Assembly (NCBI GenBank): GCA_937923325.1
Contig: CAKZUQ010000008.1
Location: 1-64,000, forward strand
DNA: 64,000 bases
Reading direction: 5' to 3'
Origin: an uncultured Bacteriovoracaceae bacterium
Lineage (GTDB): Bacteria > Bdellovibrionota > Bacteriovoracia > Bacteriovoracales > Bacteriovoracaceae
The notes under the pieces are model-generated. The model ran no database searches, had not been told where the DNA came from, and saw only the letters and a program-made list of their open reading frames with translations. Shown here piece after piece: positions 19,289-27,947 of the stretch. The position numbers and the translations under genes were made by a program. Position 1 is the first letter of the stretch, and each line of letters begins with the position of its first letter.

Positions 19289-19359
19289 TCTAGAGCTGAG
19301 ATTATTAATGATTCAATGTTTTGATATTTCGTGTTATTACTCAATAACAAGGAAAAATC

Positions 19360-20520
19360 ATGGCAAAGAAAAAATTAAAATCAGGCTTAACGCTTGATGG
19401 AATATCTCCAAATATCTTATTATCACAGGTTGAAAATACGGCACCATTTCTATTTAAAAATGGTGTCGATCTAACAAAACCAAAAAGAGAATATCTTCAA
19501 AAACTAGTCTTTTACAAAAAAAACTTGAAACAATTAAATAACTTAAACCTTCCAGAATATTTTCATTTATGCCTTAGTGCTCACTGGGCCACAGCTGGAA
19601 CATATGTTCCAACTGATGTCGATAACCAAATTAGAGAAAAACTATGGAAACATTCTTCTATATTGAAACATATAGATAAAATGGTGGAGATGACTATAGA
19701 CTCCTGGAGCTGGGATTACACTCCAATGACTGATAGAAAATCTTACACTAAAGATAATAAGGTGATAAGTACACATGAAGGTACATGGTTAAGTGTGGCA
19801 ATTGGAGCATATTGTGCATCGATGACACATAAAAGAGAAGACCTAGCTTTAAGAGTAAAAGAAGTTATATTAAAAGAAATAAAAAAAGAAGAAGCTCTTT
19901 TACAAGAACTTAAAAAAAATCAAGAACATATTAACTTTATTAAAGCGACACCTTTAGTTGCTCACAACTTTGGAGATCTAGATAGAGTTATGGTTGCATG
20001 GGATATGCATGAAAAAGATGAGTTTTGCAAAAGTATATATAAGCTAGGTCATATACCTAACAAAGAATACGACTCCATAATAGTTTATGGAGGAAGAGTA
20101 AATAAAGTATTTACAGCAAAAGAAAATCACAGACACCTTTCACTTCGTAAGTCGAAAGCACTAAGAAAATCTAATAAATTTCTAGTACCAGTAACACCTT
20201 TTACTTATGAGTGGGCAAACAGGATTGGTACAAGTGATGAGATTACAGCCGAAGAAAAAGCTGAAATTATAACTTGCTTATTTGAAGGATGTAAAAGAGA
20301 AGCTGAAGCAACAGGCTATGCGATAGCTATTTCAGAGATTTTAAATTGTCTTGGTGGCATAAGTGCTTTAGAACAATACCTTCCATTTGACTTTATAAAA
20401 GAACTTAAAGACTCTAGCTATTTAAAAGAAGTGCCAGAGTCTCAAGAATGGTATTATAAAAATTTAGAGATAAAACTAAATAATCTAATTTGTGATGTAA
20501 CGAGCTTAAAATTTAACTAA
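19360..20520 (+). CDS. Hypothetical protein, 386 residues
   Basis: I do not recognise this family. The protein is soluble, without signal peptide or membrane helix, and largely helical. The middle contains IDSWSWDYTPM (about residues 111-121), a charged helix KEVILKEIKKEEALLQELKK (about 168-187) and a HNFGDLDRVMVAWDMHE stretch (about 203-219) rich in conserved-looking His and Asp. The ribosome site AAGGA is six bases from the ATG and follows a small hairpin GTTATT-ACTC-AATAAC. It is a single-gene unit converging with the alcohol dehydrogenase. Confidence 0.7.
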   Translation: MAKKKLKSGLTLDGISPNILLSQVENTAPFLFKNGVDLTKPKREYLQKLVFYKKNLKQLNNLNLPEYFHLCLSAHWATAGTYVPTDVDNQIREKLWKHSSILKHIDKMVEMTIDSWSWDYTPMTDRKSYTKDNKVISTHEGTWLSVAIGAYCASMTHKREDLALRVKEVILKEIKKEEALLQELKKNQEHINFIKATPLVAHNFGDLDRVMVAWDMHEKDEFCKSIYKLGHIPNKEYDSIIVYGGRVNKVFTAKENHRHLSLRKSKALRKSNKFLVPVTPFTYEWANRIGTSDEITAEEKAEIITCLFEGCKREAEATGYAIAISEILNCLGGISALEQYLPFDFIKELKDSSYLKEVPESQEWYYKNLEIKLNNLICDVTSLKFN

Positions 20521-20534
20521 TACTTTTAATAGTC

Positions 20535-21578
20535 TTAGTTCAAGGTTTTTATATCAAGAACAAAACGATATTTAACATCAGACTTTTTAACCCTTACAAA
20601 AGCATCATTTACATCTTTAGTATCTATGAGTTCTATATCTGGATGAATATTATGTTCAGCACAAAAATCTAACATCTCTTGAGTTTCTTTTATTCCACCA
20701 ATAAGAGAACCTGCAATACTTTTTCTTCTTAAAACTAAACCAGCTGCACTAACGGCCTCTAGAGCACCAAAGTAGCCAACAAGAACCATCGTTTTATTTG
20801 GTTTAAGAAGCTGAACATAAGGGTTTAAATCATGATTTACTGGAATAGTGTTTAGTATAAAATCAAAGCTTTCACTGTAGTTTTTCATTTGCTCGGGATC
20901 AGTTGAAATCAAAACTTTTGATGCTCCTAATTCTTTAGCATCTTTAACCTTTGATTCCGATCTAGTTATCATAGTTACTTCTGCACCCATAGCTGCAGCG
21001 ATCTTTACTCCCATATGACCTAAACCACCAAGTCCGACTACAGCAACTTTATCTCCACTTTTAATGTTCCAATGTCTTAAAGGAGAATATGTTGTGATAC
21101 CAGCACATAATAACGGTGCAACTTTTTCAAAGTCCATTTTTTCAGCGACTCTTAAGACAAAATTTTCATTAACAACAATACTTTGAGAGTACCCACCATA
21201 AGTGTGACCACCTAAATGAGGATCCGATGAACCATATGTTTGAGTAGAAAGATTTTCACAAAATTGCTCATGGTCTTCCTCACATGGAGTACAAGTTTGG
21301 CAAGAGTCTACCATACACCCTACTCCAACTTTATCTCCTACCTTAAAAGAATTAACTTTTTCGCCAACGGACTTAACTATACCGACAATCTCGTGTCCAG
21401 GTACTGCTGGTAAAGGAATTTCTCCCCAGTCTCCTTCGACATGGTGAATATCACTATGACAAACGCCGCAATAGTGAATATCAATCTCGACATCATTCTC
21501 TAAAACATTACGTCTTTTTATATTTAACTCTTGTAATTTATCATTAATTTTTTTTACGCCAAATGCCTTAACTTCCAT
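20535..21578 (-). CDS. Zinc-dependent NAD(P) alcohol dehydrogenase (CAD/YahK-like)
   Basis: A 347-residue medium-chain dehydrogenase of the cinnamyl-alcohol-dehydrogenase class, which interconverts aldehydes and alcohols, usually with NADPH. It shows the catalytic zinc motif CGVCHSDIHHVEG, PGHEIVG, the structural-zinc cysteines CMVDSCQTCTPC...C, and the nucleotide-binding GLGGLGHMG. The frame extends seven codons upstream, but the ATG at 21578 has GGAG six bases before it and matches the family start. It is divergent from selO with a 57-base gap. The physiological substrate is not deducible; relatives act on a broad range of aldehydes. Confidence 0.92.
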   Translation of the reverse strand: MEVKAFGVKKINDKLQELNIKRRNVLENDVEIDIHYCGVCHSDIHHVEGDWGEIPLPAVPGHEIVGIVKSVGEKVNSFKVGDKVGVGCMVDSCQTCTPCEEDHEQFCENLSTQTYGSSDPHLGGHTYGGYSQSIVVNENFVLRVAEKMDFEKVAPLLCAGITTYSPLRHWNIKSGDKVAVVGLGGLGHMGVKIAAAMGAEVTMITRSESKVKDAKELGASKVLISTDPEQMKNYSESFDFILNTIPVNHDLNPYVQLLKPNKTMVLVGYFGALEAVSAAGLVLRRKSIAGSLIGGIKETQEMLDFCAEHNIHPDIELIDTKDVNDAFVRVKKSDVKYRFVLDIKTLN

Positions 21579-21635
21579 TATAATCTCCAAATAAGCCAAA
21601 GCTTACTTTTTATATAAATACAAGGCAATAACAAA

Positions 21636-22997
21636 ATGTTTAATTATTCTGACACATATAAACAATTACCAAGTCGCTTTTACTCTAAGGGGAAAATTGC
21701 AAAATTTAAGAACTTACAAACCATTGTATTTAATAGTCAGCTATTAAATGAACTTACCGACTCTGATTACGAAGATTTAAATTCATTACTAGTTAATAAA
21801 AGTAACCTTAATATCTCTCAAGTCTACTCTGGTCATCAGTTTGGTCACTTCTCTTCAAGACTAGGAGATGGTAGGGCCATGCTTTTGTGTGAAATTATAG
21901 ATAAGAAAAATAATTTAAGAGATCTGCATCTAAAAGGATCAGGAAGAACAATCTACTCTCGTGGAGGTGATGGCCTTTCAGCATTAGGTCCAGTAATAAG
22001 AGAACATATACTATGTGAATCAATGCATGCTTTAGGAGTTCCCTCAACAAGGGCACTTGCAAGTCTTAGTACGAGTGATTTTGTTCAAAGAGAATCTGAG
22101 TTACCTGGAGGTGTATTTGTAAGAGTTGCGTCCAGTCATATTCGCTTTGGAACTTTTGAATACTTTGCATCTCAAGGAGATCTTGATGGCCTAAAGCTTT
22201 TAGCAGACTACACTATAAATAGACACTTTAAGCACCTTAGCGACAGTTCAACAAAGTATATAGATTTCATACATGAAGTTATAAGAAAGAATTCTCAAAT
22301 GATTGCTAAGTGGATGTCACTAGGTTTTATTCATGGAGTTATGAATACTGACAATATGCTAGTAAGCGGTGAAACAATAGACTATGGGCCTTGTGCCTTC
22401 ATGGATACATACTCGCACGACAAAGTATTTAGCTCGATCGATAGAAATAAAAGATATGCTTATAATAATCAGTTAAATATTGGTATTTGGAATATATACA
22501 GATTTGCAAGTGCACTTATTCCACTAATTGATGAAAGTGAAGACAAAGCAATTGGAATCTTAAAAAGTGAATTATCAAATATAGAAAGTATTTATAATCA
22601 AGCTCACATAGTTGAGATGAATAAAAAACTAGGTCTTAAGGACCAGAGTGATCTGAATCTTATAAATAGACTCTTAAATGAAATGGAAGTAAAGCAAGAA
22701 GACTTTACAGTAATATTTAAGAATCTGACCTACGATCATAAAAAATTAGAAAGTTATGAGTTCTACAATGATTGGATATCAGAGTCTCCAGATTTTGAAC
22801 TTATGAAAAAATCAAATCCTTGTTTTATTCCAAGAAACCACCAAGTGGAAAAAGCTATAAAGCTAGCTTATTTGGATGACTTTAGTCATTTTAAGTTTAT
22901 GCTAAAATCAATAAACAACCCTTATGTAAATAATCAAGAATTAGAAAAGACACCTCAAGAACATGAAATTGTCCAAAGAACATTCTGCGGCACATAA
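21636..22997 (+). CDS. selO: SelO/YdiU family protein adenylyltransferase
   Basis: A 453-residue pseudokinase-fold enzyme that transfers AMP from ATP to proteins (AMPylation) in redox homeostasis. Family motifs are SGHQFGHFSSRLGDGRA, LKGSGRTIYSRGGDG (nucleotide-binding Lys), ALGVPSTRALA, HGVMNTDNM (catalytic-loop Asp near residue 237) and IDYGPCAFMD (metal-binding Asp). The C-terminus TFCGT places Cys where eukaryotic SelO has selenocysteine. Together with the Cys in YGPC it could form the regulatory disulfide described for the E. coli enzyme. It is about 25 residues shorter than E. coli YdiU. It is divergent from the dehydrogenase. Confidence 0.93.
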   Translation: MFNYSDTYKQLPSRFYSKGKIAKFKNLQTIVFNSQLLNELTDSDYEDLNSLLVNKSNLNISQVYSGHQFGHFSSRLGDGRAMLLCEIIDKKNNLRDLHLKGSGRTIYSRGGDGLSALGPVIREHILCESMHALGVPSTRALASLSTSDFVQRESELPGGVFVRVASSHIRFGTFEYFASQGDLDGLKLLADYTINRHFKHLSDSSTKYIDFIHEVIRKNSQMIAKWMSLGFIHGVMNTDNMLVSGETIDYGPCAFMDTYSHDKVFSSIDRNKRYAYNNQLNIGIWNIYRFASALIPLIDESEDKAIGILKSELSNIESIYNQAHIVEMNKKLGLKDQSDLNLINRLLNEMEVKQEDFTVIFKNLTYDHKKLESYEFYNDWISESPDFELMKKSNPCFIPRNHQVEKAIKLAYLDDFSHFKFMLKSINNPYVNNQELEKTPQEHEIVQRTFCGT

Positions 22998-23036
22998 CCG
23001 CACCACAACATCAACAATTATAATCAACATTACTAG

Positions 23037-23064
23037 TTGTTTAAGGACATAATACTGATATAAT
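23037..23064 (+). promoter_or_regulatory. Candidate promoter of the DegT aminotransferase gene
   Basis: A perfect TATAAT (23059-23064) lies 16 bases after TTGTTT (23037-23042), 40 bases before the start codon. The -35 match is weak and the -10 is strong. Confidence 0.5.
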
Positions 23065-23104
23065 TTTTGCATTAATTTTAACAATACAAGAAATAGAGGT
23101 AAAT

Positions 23105-24229
23105 ATGTCTATAGAGAAAGTACCATTTATAACATTAAATAGATTTGAGAACGGGTTTGAAGAAAATTTTCTTTCTGACGTAACAACTTTAGTAAAGAAT
23201 ACACAGTTTGTTGGTGGACCTAGAGTTGCAGAATTAGAAGAAACACTTGCAACTAAAACAGGTGCAAAATATGTGATTGGTTGTGCCAATGGAACTGATG
23301 CTATCCAACTAGCTTTAAGAGCTGTAGGTGTTGATAAGGACGACAAAGTACTTTTACCAGATATGACTTTTTGGGCCACTTTTGAAGCAGTAGTTAATGT
23401 TGGAGCAAGTCCAATAACTGTAGATGTAAACAAGGAAACTTGTCACTGGGACCTAGAAACTTTTAAAAAAGCAGTTGAAACATACAGCCCACGAGCTGCA
23501 GTTATGGTTCACTTATACGGTTGGGCATCACCAGATACGATGGCCATAAGAGAATACGCTAAAGAAAATAATGTATTATTAATTGAAGATGGAGCTCAGT
23601 GCTTTGGTACAAAAGTTGATGGAAAATCAATCTTAGGTTCAGCTCTTATCTCTACGACAAGTTTTTATCCAGCAAAAGTATTAGGTGCATCAGGAGATGC
23701 TGGTGCCGTATTCACAAATGATGAAGAGCTTGCAAAAACAACAAGAGTCTTAGCAAATCACGGAAGAACAACTCATTACACTCATGGACTAGTTGGATGG
23801 AACTCTAGAATAGGATCTTACGAGTCATTATTCTTAAATCACTCATTAAAACATATTGATGCAAGGCTCAATAGCAGAAGAGAAGCCGTTAAATTTTATG
23901 CAGAAAACTTAAAAGACTTACCATTAAAAGTTGTGACTTCAGCTAGTAATGTTGATGAAAATGGTTACTGTGCAGTTGCTATGATCGAGCCATCATTAAG
24001 AGCAGATTTAATTGAAACTTTAAAGAAGAATAATATCGGTTTTGGAACTATCTATCCTGGAGCTATGAGCTTGCAAGAAGGTGCCAACAAATACCTTGCA
24101 GGTAAAATAGATAATGGTAATGCAGATTATATATCTAAAGCTGTATTAAACCTTCCTTGCTTTGCTTACATTACAAAAGAAGAGCTTGAGCATGTAGTAA
24201 AGGTTGTTAAGTCACACTTCAATAAGTAA
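23105..24229 (+). CDS. DegT/DnrJ/EryC1/StrS family PLP aminotransferase
   Basis: A 374-residue sugar aminotransferase-type enzyme that makes amino sugars for lipopolysaccharide, capsule or glycans. Motifs are GCANGTDAIQLALRA, LPDMTFWATFEAV, the PLP-contacting IEDGAQCFGT (Asp162) and the Schiff-base lysine in SFYPAKVLGASGDAGA (Lys191), followed by HGRTTHY and SRIGSYESLFL. Length and order are normal for the family. No other nucleotide-sugar gene is nearby, so the substrate (possibly UDP-4-keto- or 3-keto-hexose) is not known. A candidate TATAAT promoter precedes it and a stem-loop follows it. Confidence 0.93.
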   Translation: MSIEKVPFITLNRFENGFEENFLSDVTTLVKNTQFVGGPRVAELEETLATKTGAKYVIGCANGTDAIQLALRAVGVDKDDKVLLPDMTFWATFEAVVNVGASPITVDVNKETCHWDLETFKKAVETYSPRAAVMVHLYGWASPDTMAIREYAKENNVLLIEDGAQCFGTKVDGKSILGSALISTTSFYPAKVLGASGDAGAVFTNDEELAKTTRVLANHGRTTHYTHGLVGWNSRIGSYESLFLNHSLKHIDARLNSRREAVKFYAENLKDLPLKVVTSASNVDENGYCAVAMIEPSLRADLIETLKKNNIGFGTIYPGAMSLQEGANKYLAGKIDNGNADYISKAVLNLPCFAYITKEELEHVVKVVKSHFNK

Positions 24230-24238
24230 AAATATTGC

Positions 24239-24266
24239 TAAGGCCTTAAATACAACTAAGGCCTTA
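24239..24266. terminator. Bidirectional stem-loop terminator candidate
   Basis: TAAGGCCTTA occurs twice, separated by 8 bases (24239-24248, 24257-24266). Because the unit is self-complementary the two copies form a 10-bp stem. It lies between the convergent aminotransferase and proC. T tracts on both sides are short. Confidence 0.6.
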
Positions 24267-24269
24267 TCC

Positions 24270-25070
24270 TTAAATCATCTCACTAAGCTGTCTAGATCGT
24301 TTATAAGCATTATCAATTCCAGAATTTACTAAATCCTCTAGATTTAAACTTTTAAAAGTATCAATCGCTTCAATTGTGACCCCTTTCTTAGATGTAACAG
24401 AATCAATCATTGACTGAAGGCTATCAGAACTAACAGACATTAATTTAGATGAACCAAGAAATAACTGTATGGCCATATTTTTTGCATCAAGTTCAGATAA
24501 TCCAAAATCTTTCAATTTATCTGCAAAAATGGATGTAAAAAAGTAAACGTAAGCTGCTCCCGAAGAGGATATAGTTGTTATTTGATCAAACTGCTTTTGC
24601 GTCTCTAACATGAAATTGCTCGAACAATTTTTAAACAAGGAAATAAATTCAGATTTTTGCTCCTGATTAAAGGCACTTGAAAAGTAGAATAAACTAATTC
24701 CCATACTTTCTTTAATAGGCATACTAGGCATAAGCCTGATAACTTTTTGTGACTGGAGTTCCTTTGAAATGGACTCAGTAGAAGTTCCTGCTAAAATTGA
24801 AACAATAACGGTATTATTTAAGTTTAATTGTTTCTTAATAGCATTTGAAACTTCAAGAAACTGTTGAGGCTTACAACCTAAAAATAAATAGTCTACATTA
24901 TCTAGCTCATTTAGCTGCTCACATGCTTGACCATCTAGTTTAGAAGCAAGCTCCTTAGCACTATTAAATGTTTTACTATAGGTCTTAAAATTTAAACTAT
25001 CCGAATGATCATTAATAGCTTCACAAACAGCACTAATCATCTTACCACAACCAACAATTCCAATATCCAT
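24270..25070 (-). CDS. proC: Pyrroline-5-carboxylate reductase
   Basis: A 266-residue ProC, the NAD(P)H enzyme of the last step of proline synthesis. The N-terminal dinucleotide motif is IGIVGCGKM. Next come FLGCKPQQF, IVSILAGTS, IRLMPSMPIKES, and the C-terminal family signature region ISSSGAAYVYFFTSIFAD with VTSKKGVTIEAI. Length is normal. The small LapA-like membrane protein gene lies 10 bases upstream on the same strand, so the two are probably cotranscribed. Confidence 0.94.
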   Translation of the reverse strand: MDIGIVGCGKMISAVCEAINDHSDSLNFKTYSKTFNSAKELASKLDGQACEQLNELDNVDYLFLGCKPQQFLEVSNAIKKQLNLNNTVIVSILAGTSTESISKELQSQKVIRLMPSMPIKESMGISLFYFSSAFNQEQKSEFISLFKNCSSNFMLETQKQFDQITTISSSGAAYVYFFTSIFADKLKDFGLSELDAKNMAIQLFLGSSKLMSVSSDSLQSMIDSVTSKKGVTIEAIDTFKSLNLEDLVNSGIDNAYKRSRQLSEMI

Positions 25071-25080
25071 AAATATACCC

Positions 25081-25305
25081 TTAGAGTTCTTGATTTATGT
25101 TTTTTGATTTTTCATTTTTTATAATGAAAAAATTTCTTAATTCTGACAGTAAAGCTCCAAGACCAAAAAGTAATCCCCAAAGAATACCTTTAGGCATCTC
25201 TAGTTTCCAAAATAAGATATTAAGCCCACTAGGTTCAAGATTTTGAATAATTATTATCAGCACTAATAAGGCCATAAACAAGTAAAAATATTTAATGTAT
25301 TTCAT
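25081..25305 (-). CDS. LapA-domain small membrane protein
   Basis: A 74-residue protein with two predicted membrane helices (about residues 4-22 and 40-60) separated by a short loop containing NILFWKLEMP, matching the LapA / DUF1049 pattern (INxxPVxLNFxxxxxPL-like). E. coli LapA works with LapB in lipopolysaccharide assembly control, but most short LapA-domain proteins are uncharacterised. It lies directly upstream of proC. Confidence 0.72.
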   Translation of the reverse strand: MKYIKYFYLFMALLVLIIIIQNLEPSGLNILFWKLEMPKGILWGLLFGLGALLSELRNFFIIKNEKSKNINQEL

Positions 25306-25512
25306 AATTCTTCCTTAAAAATTAAGATTAACATTAAGAAAATAGTTTAAAAAGTATAGAATTTCAAAACCAGGCTATGAAAAATCAATAAGTTAGCCTA
25401 TTTCTAAGGAATACCGTAATAATATCTGTTTCTATCGAGATTTTCATGTAAAAATCTATTAGTAAAAGAATTACAAGTGTAATGAAAACAAAAAATAACA
25501 AAGGATTGAAAA

Positions 25513-25845
25513 ATGGCAGAAGCACCAAAAGGTTTAAAGAAACCAGTAAAATTAAAAGCTGACTTAGCAAATATGTTAGGTGAAAAAGAATTACCAAGAA
25601 CAGAAATCACGAAGAAACTTTGGGAATACATTAAGTCTAACCAACTTCAAACTAAAACTGAAAATGGTAAACCTGAAAATGCTGGTAAATTTATTGTTGC
25701 TGATTCAACTTTATTACCAATTTTTAAGAACACGAAATCAACTTCAAAATCAGGAAAGTTAACAGACTTAACTTCTATGAAAGAAGGTGAAACTATTAAC
25801 ATGATGCAAATGGCTGCAGTTGTTGGTGCAAATATCGAATCTTAA
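25513..25845 (+). CDS. Stand-alone SWIB/MDM2 domain protein
   Basis: A 110-residue protein that is almost entirely a SWIB domain. The characteristic pattern is LPRTEITKKLWEYIKSNQLQ, followed by GKFIVADSTLLPIF and the C-terminal MMQMAAVV helix. SWIB domains are known from the eukaryotic SWI/SNF subunit BAF60b and occur in some bacteria, alone or fused to topoisomerase I; their bacterial role is unclear but is thought to be chromosome-related. AAAGGA precedes the ATG. The gene ends with a strong intrinsic terminator, so it is monocistronic and likely well expressed. Codon use is simple and lysine-rich. Confidence 0.92.
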   Translation: MAEAPKGLKKPVKLKADLANMLGEKELPRTEITKKLWEYIKSNQLQTKTENGKPENAGKFIVADSTLLPIFKNTKSTSKSGKLTDLTSMKEGETINMMQMAAVVGANIES

Positions 25846-25880
25846 TTAAAAAATATTTTTTAAGTTAAAACAAAGAGATG

Positions 25881-25908
25881 GCCTGTGAATTTCACAGGCT
25901 TTTTTTTT
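25881..25908 (+). terminator. Intrinsic terminator after the SWIB gene
   Basis: GCCTGTGA and TCACAGGC form a perfect 8-bp stem with a 3-base loop, followed directly by nine Ts. This is a textbook Rho-independent terminator on the plus strand. Confidence 0.92.
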
Positions 25909-25928
25909 ACTACATAAAGCAGGTTAAA

Positions 25929-26579
25929 ATGACATCTCTAAGGTTTAAATACAATACGTATGAATTCGATAACAGTGACATTCATCTTAGAACTTTAAGA
26001 AATTCACAAGAATTTGAAGACTCTAATGATATAGCTAAAAACCTCGGTATTCATGAAGGAACATGGTCACTTTTTGGAGTTCTATGGCCATCAGGAGAAG
26101 TTTTAGCGAGAATAATGTTTAATAAAAAAATAGAAGGGCTTTCTATACTAGAAGTTGGATGTGGTATTGGACTGCCCAGTCTAATACTAAATCAAAGAAT
26201 GGCAAATATCACAGCATCCGACAGCCATCCCCTATCCAACAGTTTTCTAAATATAAACTCCGACCTCAACCAAGACAAAAGGATACCTTTTCATACATGT
26301 GACTGGAAAAATAATACAGAGCCGATTGGAAGATTTGACCTCATTATTGGAAGTGATCTTCTTTATCAAAGAGATCACTGTCAACTTTTAGCAGACTTTA
26401 TTAATAAAAACTCTAAAAATAAGTGTGAAGTTCTAATTGTTGATCCAGGTAGAGGAAATCTTTCGAACTTTAAAAAAGAAATGATAAAAAATGGTTTTTC
26501 ATTAACAGTATCTAGGTTTCAAGAACAAGACACTCTTGAAGAACCCTATCTTGGACAAATCGTAACTTTTGTTAGATAG
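25929..26579 (+). CDS. METTL-type (Methyltransf_16) SAM methyltransferase
   Basis: A 216-residue class I methyltransferase. The SAM motif is ILEVGCGIGLPSL, the acidic motif is TASDSHP, and IIGSDLLYQRDH matches the post-II motif of the lysine methyltransferase / METTL21-like family, which methylates lysines on proteins. The frame is open from an ATG at 25878, but that ATG lies at the foot of the SWIB terminator. The ATG at 25929 has AGGT four bases before it and starts the homologous region. The target is unknown. DUF1456 follows 18 bases downstream. Confidence 0.83.
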   Translation: MTSLRFKYNTYEFDNSDIHLRTLRNSQEFEDSNDIAKNLGIHEGTWSLFGVLWPSGEVLARIMFNKKIEGLSILEVGCGIGLPSLILNQRMANITASDSHPLSNSFLNINSDLNQDKRIPFHTCDWKNNTEPIGRFDLIIGSDLLYQRDHCQLLADFINKNSKNKCEVLIVDPGRGNLSNFKKEMIKNGFSLTVSRFQEQDTLEEPYLGQIVTFVR

Positions 26580-26597
26580 ATACAAAAAGGAAAAATA

Positions 26598-26834
26598 ATG
26601 ACAAATAATGATATTTTGAAAAAAATTAGAATAGCTCTTTCACTTAAAGATTTTGAAATAATTGAAATTCTCTCTCTCGTAGACTTTGAGATGTCTAAAT
26701 CGGAGCTATCTGCAATTTTTAGAAAAGAAGACCATCCAAACTATATGCCTGCAGGAGACCAAGTTTTAAGAAAATTTCTTAATGGTTTAATTATAAATAA
26801 ACGTGGTCCGAGGGAAAATAACCCTAATCTCTAG
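26598..26834 (+). CDS. DUF1456 family protein (YehS-like, single repeat)
   Basis: A 78-residue protein with one DUF1456 unit: MTNNDILKKIRIAL, then the loop FRKEDHPNYMPAGDQVLRKFLNGLI. E. coli YehS has two such units in about 150 residues, so this is a half-length version. AAAAAGGAAAA precedes the ATG. It is probably cotranscribed with the methyltransferase gene. Function unknown. The last 11 bases overlap the end of rlmN on the other strand. Confidence 0.85.
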   Translation: MTNNDILKKIRIALSLKDFEIIEILSLVDFEMSKSELSAIFRKEDHPNYMPAGDQVLRKFLNGLIINKRGPRENNPNL

Positions 26835-27855
26835 AGTTTAATTGACCACATGCGGCCAAAACATCATCACCCTTAGTAGTTCTTACAAGAGTTGGAATAT
26901 TATAAGTATCTAGAACCGCTTTAAACTTTAACACAGAATCAATGCTAGGTCGGTTATACTCACTACCAGGAAATGGATTAAAAGGAATCAAGTTAATGTA
27001 TGCTTCTTTACCTACAAGCAGACGACCAGTTTCATGTGCATCTTTTTCAGAGTCATTAAAACTATCAATTAATAGATATTCATAAGTAATAAATTGTTTT
27101 TTACTCAAAGGAATTGAGTCAATTTCATTAAGAACTTCTTCTAAGGGGTACTTTCTATTAATTGGAATCAATTCATTCCTTTTATCACTAAAAGGGGAAT
27201 GTAAAGATAAGGCGAGATTTACACCAGGGATTTCTTTAGCCCATCTCTTTAGGCCAGGTAGAAAACCAGAGGTCGAGATAGTGATTTTTTGAGCTCCAAT
27301 TGAAAAACCATACTGTGATAAAAAAATATCACATGCATTTCTTACAGCATCAAAATTATGTAGTGGTTCACCTTGTCCCATAAAAACAATGTTCTGGATA
27401 AGTTCTGATGAGCCTCTATTCTCAACTAACCAGTTCCATGCCAATAAAAACTGCTCAATGATTTCATTTGTATTAAGATTTCGTTTAAGCCCTTGAGTTC
27501 CAGTGTAACAAAAAGAACATTTCATAGCACAACCAACTTGCGATGAAACACAAATTGAATACTTACCATGAAAAGGTATTAAAACTGTTTCGACAGTGCT
27601 TCCATCCCTAAGCTCAATTAAAAATTTTACTGTCTTATCAGAGGCTTGGCTAACTTTAGAAATATGAGACATTGAAAACTCATAATTATCTATAAGAAAT
27701 TGCTTTGTTCTTTTTGAAACATCTTCAAAGTCAAAAGTCTTCATCTTTTTCTTATAGTAATGATTAAAAAGTATTGATGATGCTGATACGTTTAAATCGT
27801 TGTCGCATAGAATTGAAGTAAGTTGATTAAAGTTTAAAGAGTAAAAAGATTTCAA
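26824..27855 (-). CDS. rlmN: Dual-specificity 23S rRNA A2503 / tRNA A37 C2-methyltransferase RlmN
   Basis: A radical-SAM methyltransferase that methylates C2 of A2503 in 23S rRNA (and A37 of some tRNAs in E. coli). The iron-sulfur motif is CAMKCSFC, preceded by CVSSQVG. IVFMGQGEP, ITISTSG and NLALSLHS follow, and the C-terminal resolving cysteine is in DVLAACGQL. The frame opens at 27897, but the TTG at 27855 is preceded by AGGGGA seven bases upstream and gives the usual N-terminus (MKSFYSLN), about 343 residues. Confidence 0.95.
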   Translation of the reverse strand: MKSFYSLNFNQLTSILCDNDLNVSASSILFNHYYKKKMKTFDFEDVSKRTKQFLIDNYEFSMSHISKVSQASDKTVKFLIELRDGSTVETVLIPFHGKYSICVSSQVGCAMKCSFCYTGTQGLKRNLNTNEIIEQFLLAWNWLVENRGSSELIQNIVFMGQGEPLHNFDAVRNACDIFLSQYGFSIGAQKITISTSGFLPGLKRWAKEIPGVNLALSLHSPFSDKRNELIPINRKYPLEEVLNEIDSIPLSKKQFITYEYLLIDSFNDSEKDAHETGRLLVGKEAYINLIPFNPFPGSEYNRPSIDSVLKFKAVLDTYNIPTLVRTTKGDDVLAACGQLNSRD

Positions 27856-27947
27856 TATATATTCCCCTAATGAATAAGTAACATCATGCACATACAATGT
27901 CTAAATCATACCTTTTCATTTTTGAATTTGAATAATAAAATACATAA

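Noticed and set aside
25878..25928. Upstream ATG start of the METTL-like gene
   Set aside because: It lies within the foot of the SWIB intrinsic terminator and has no ribosome site.
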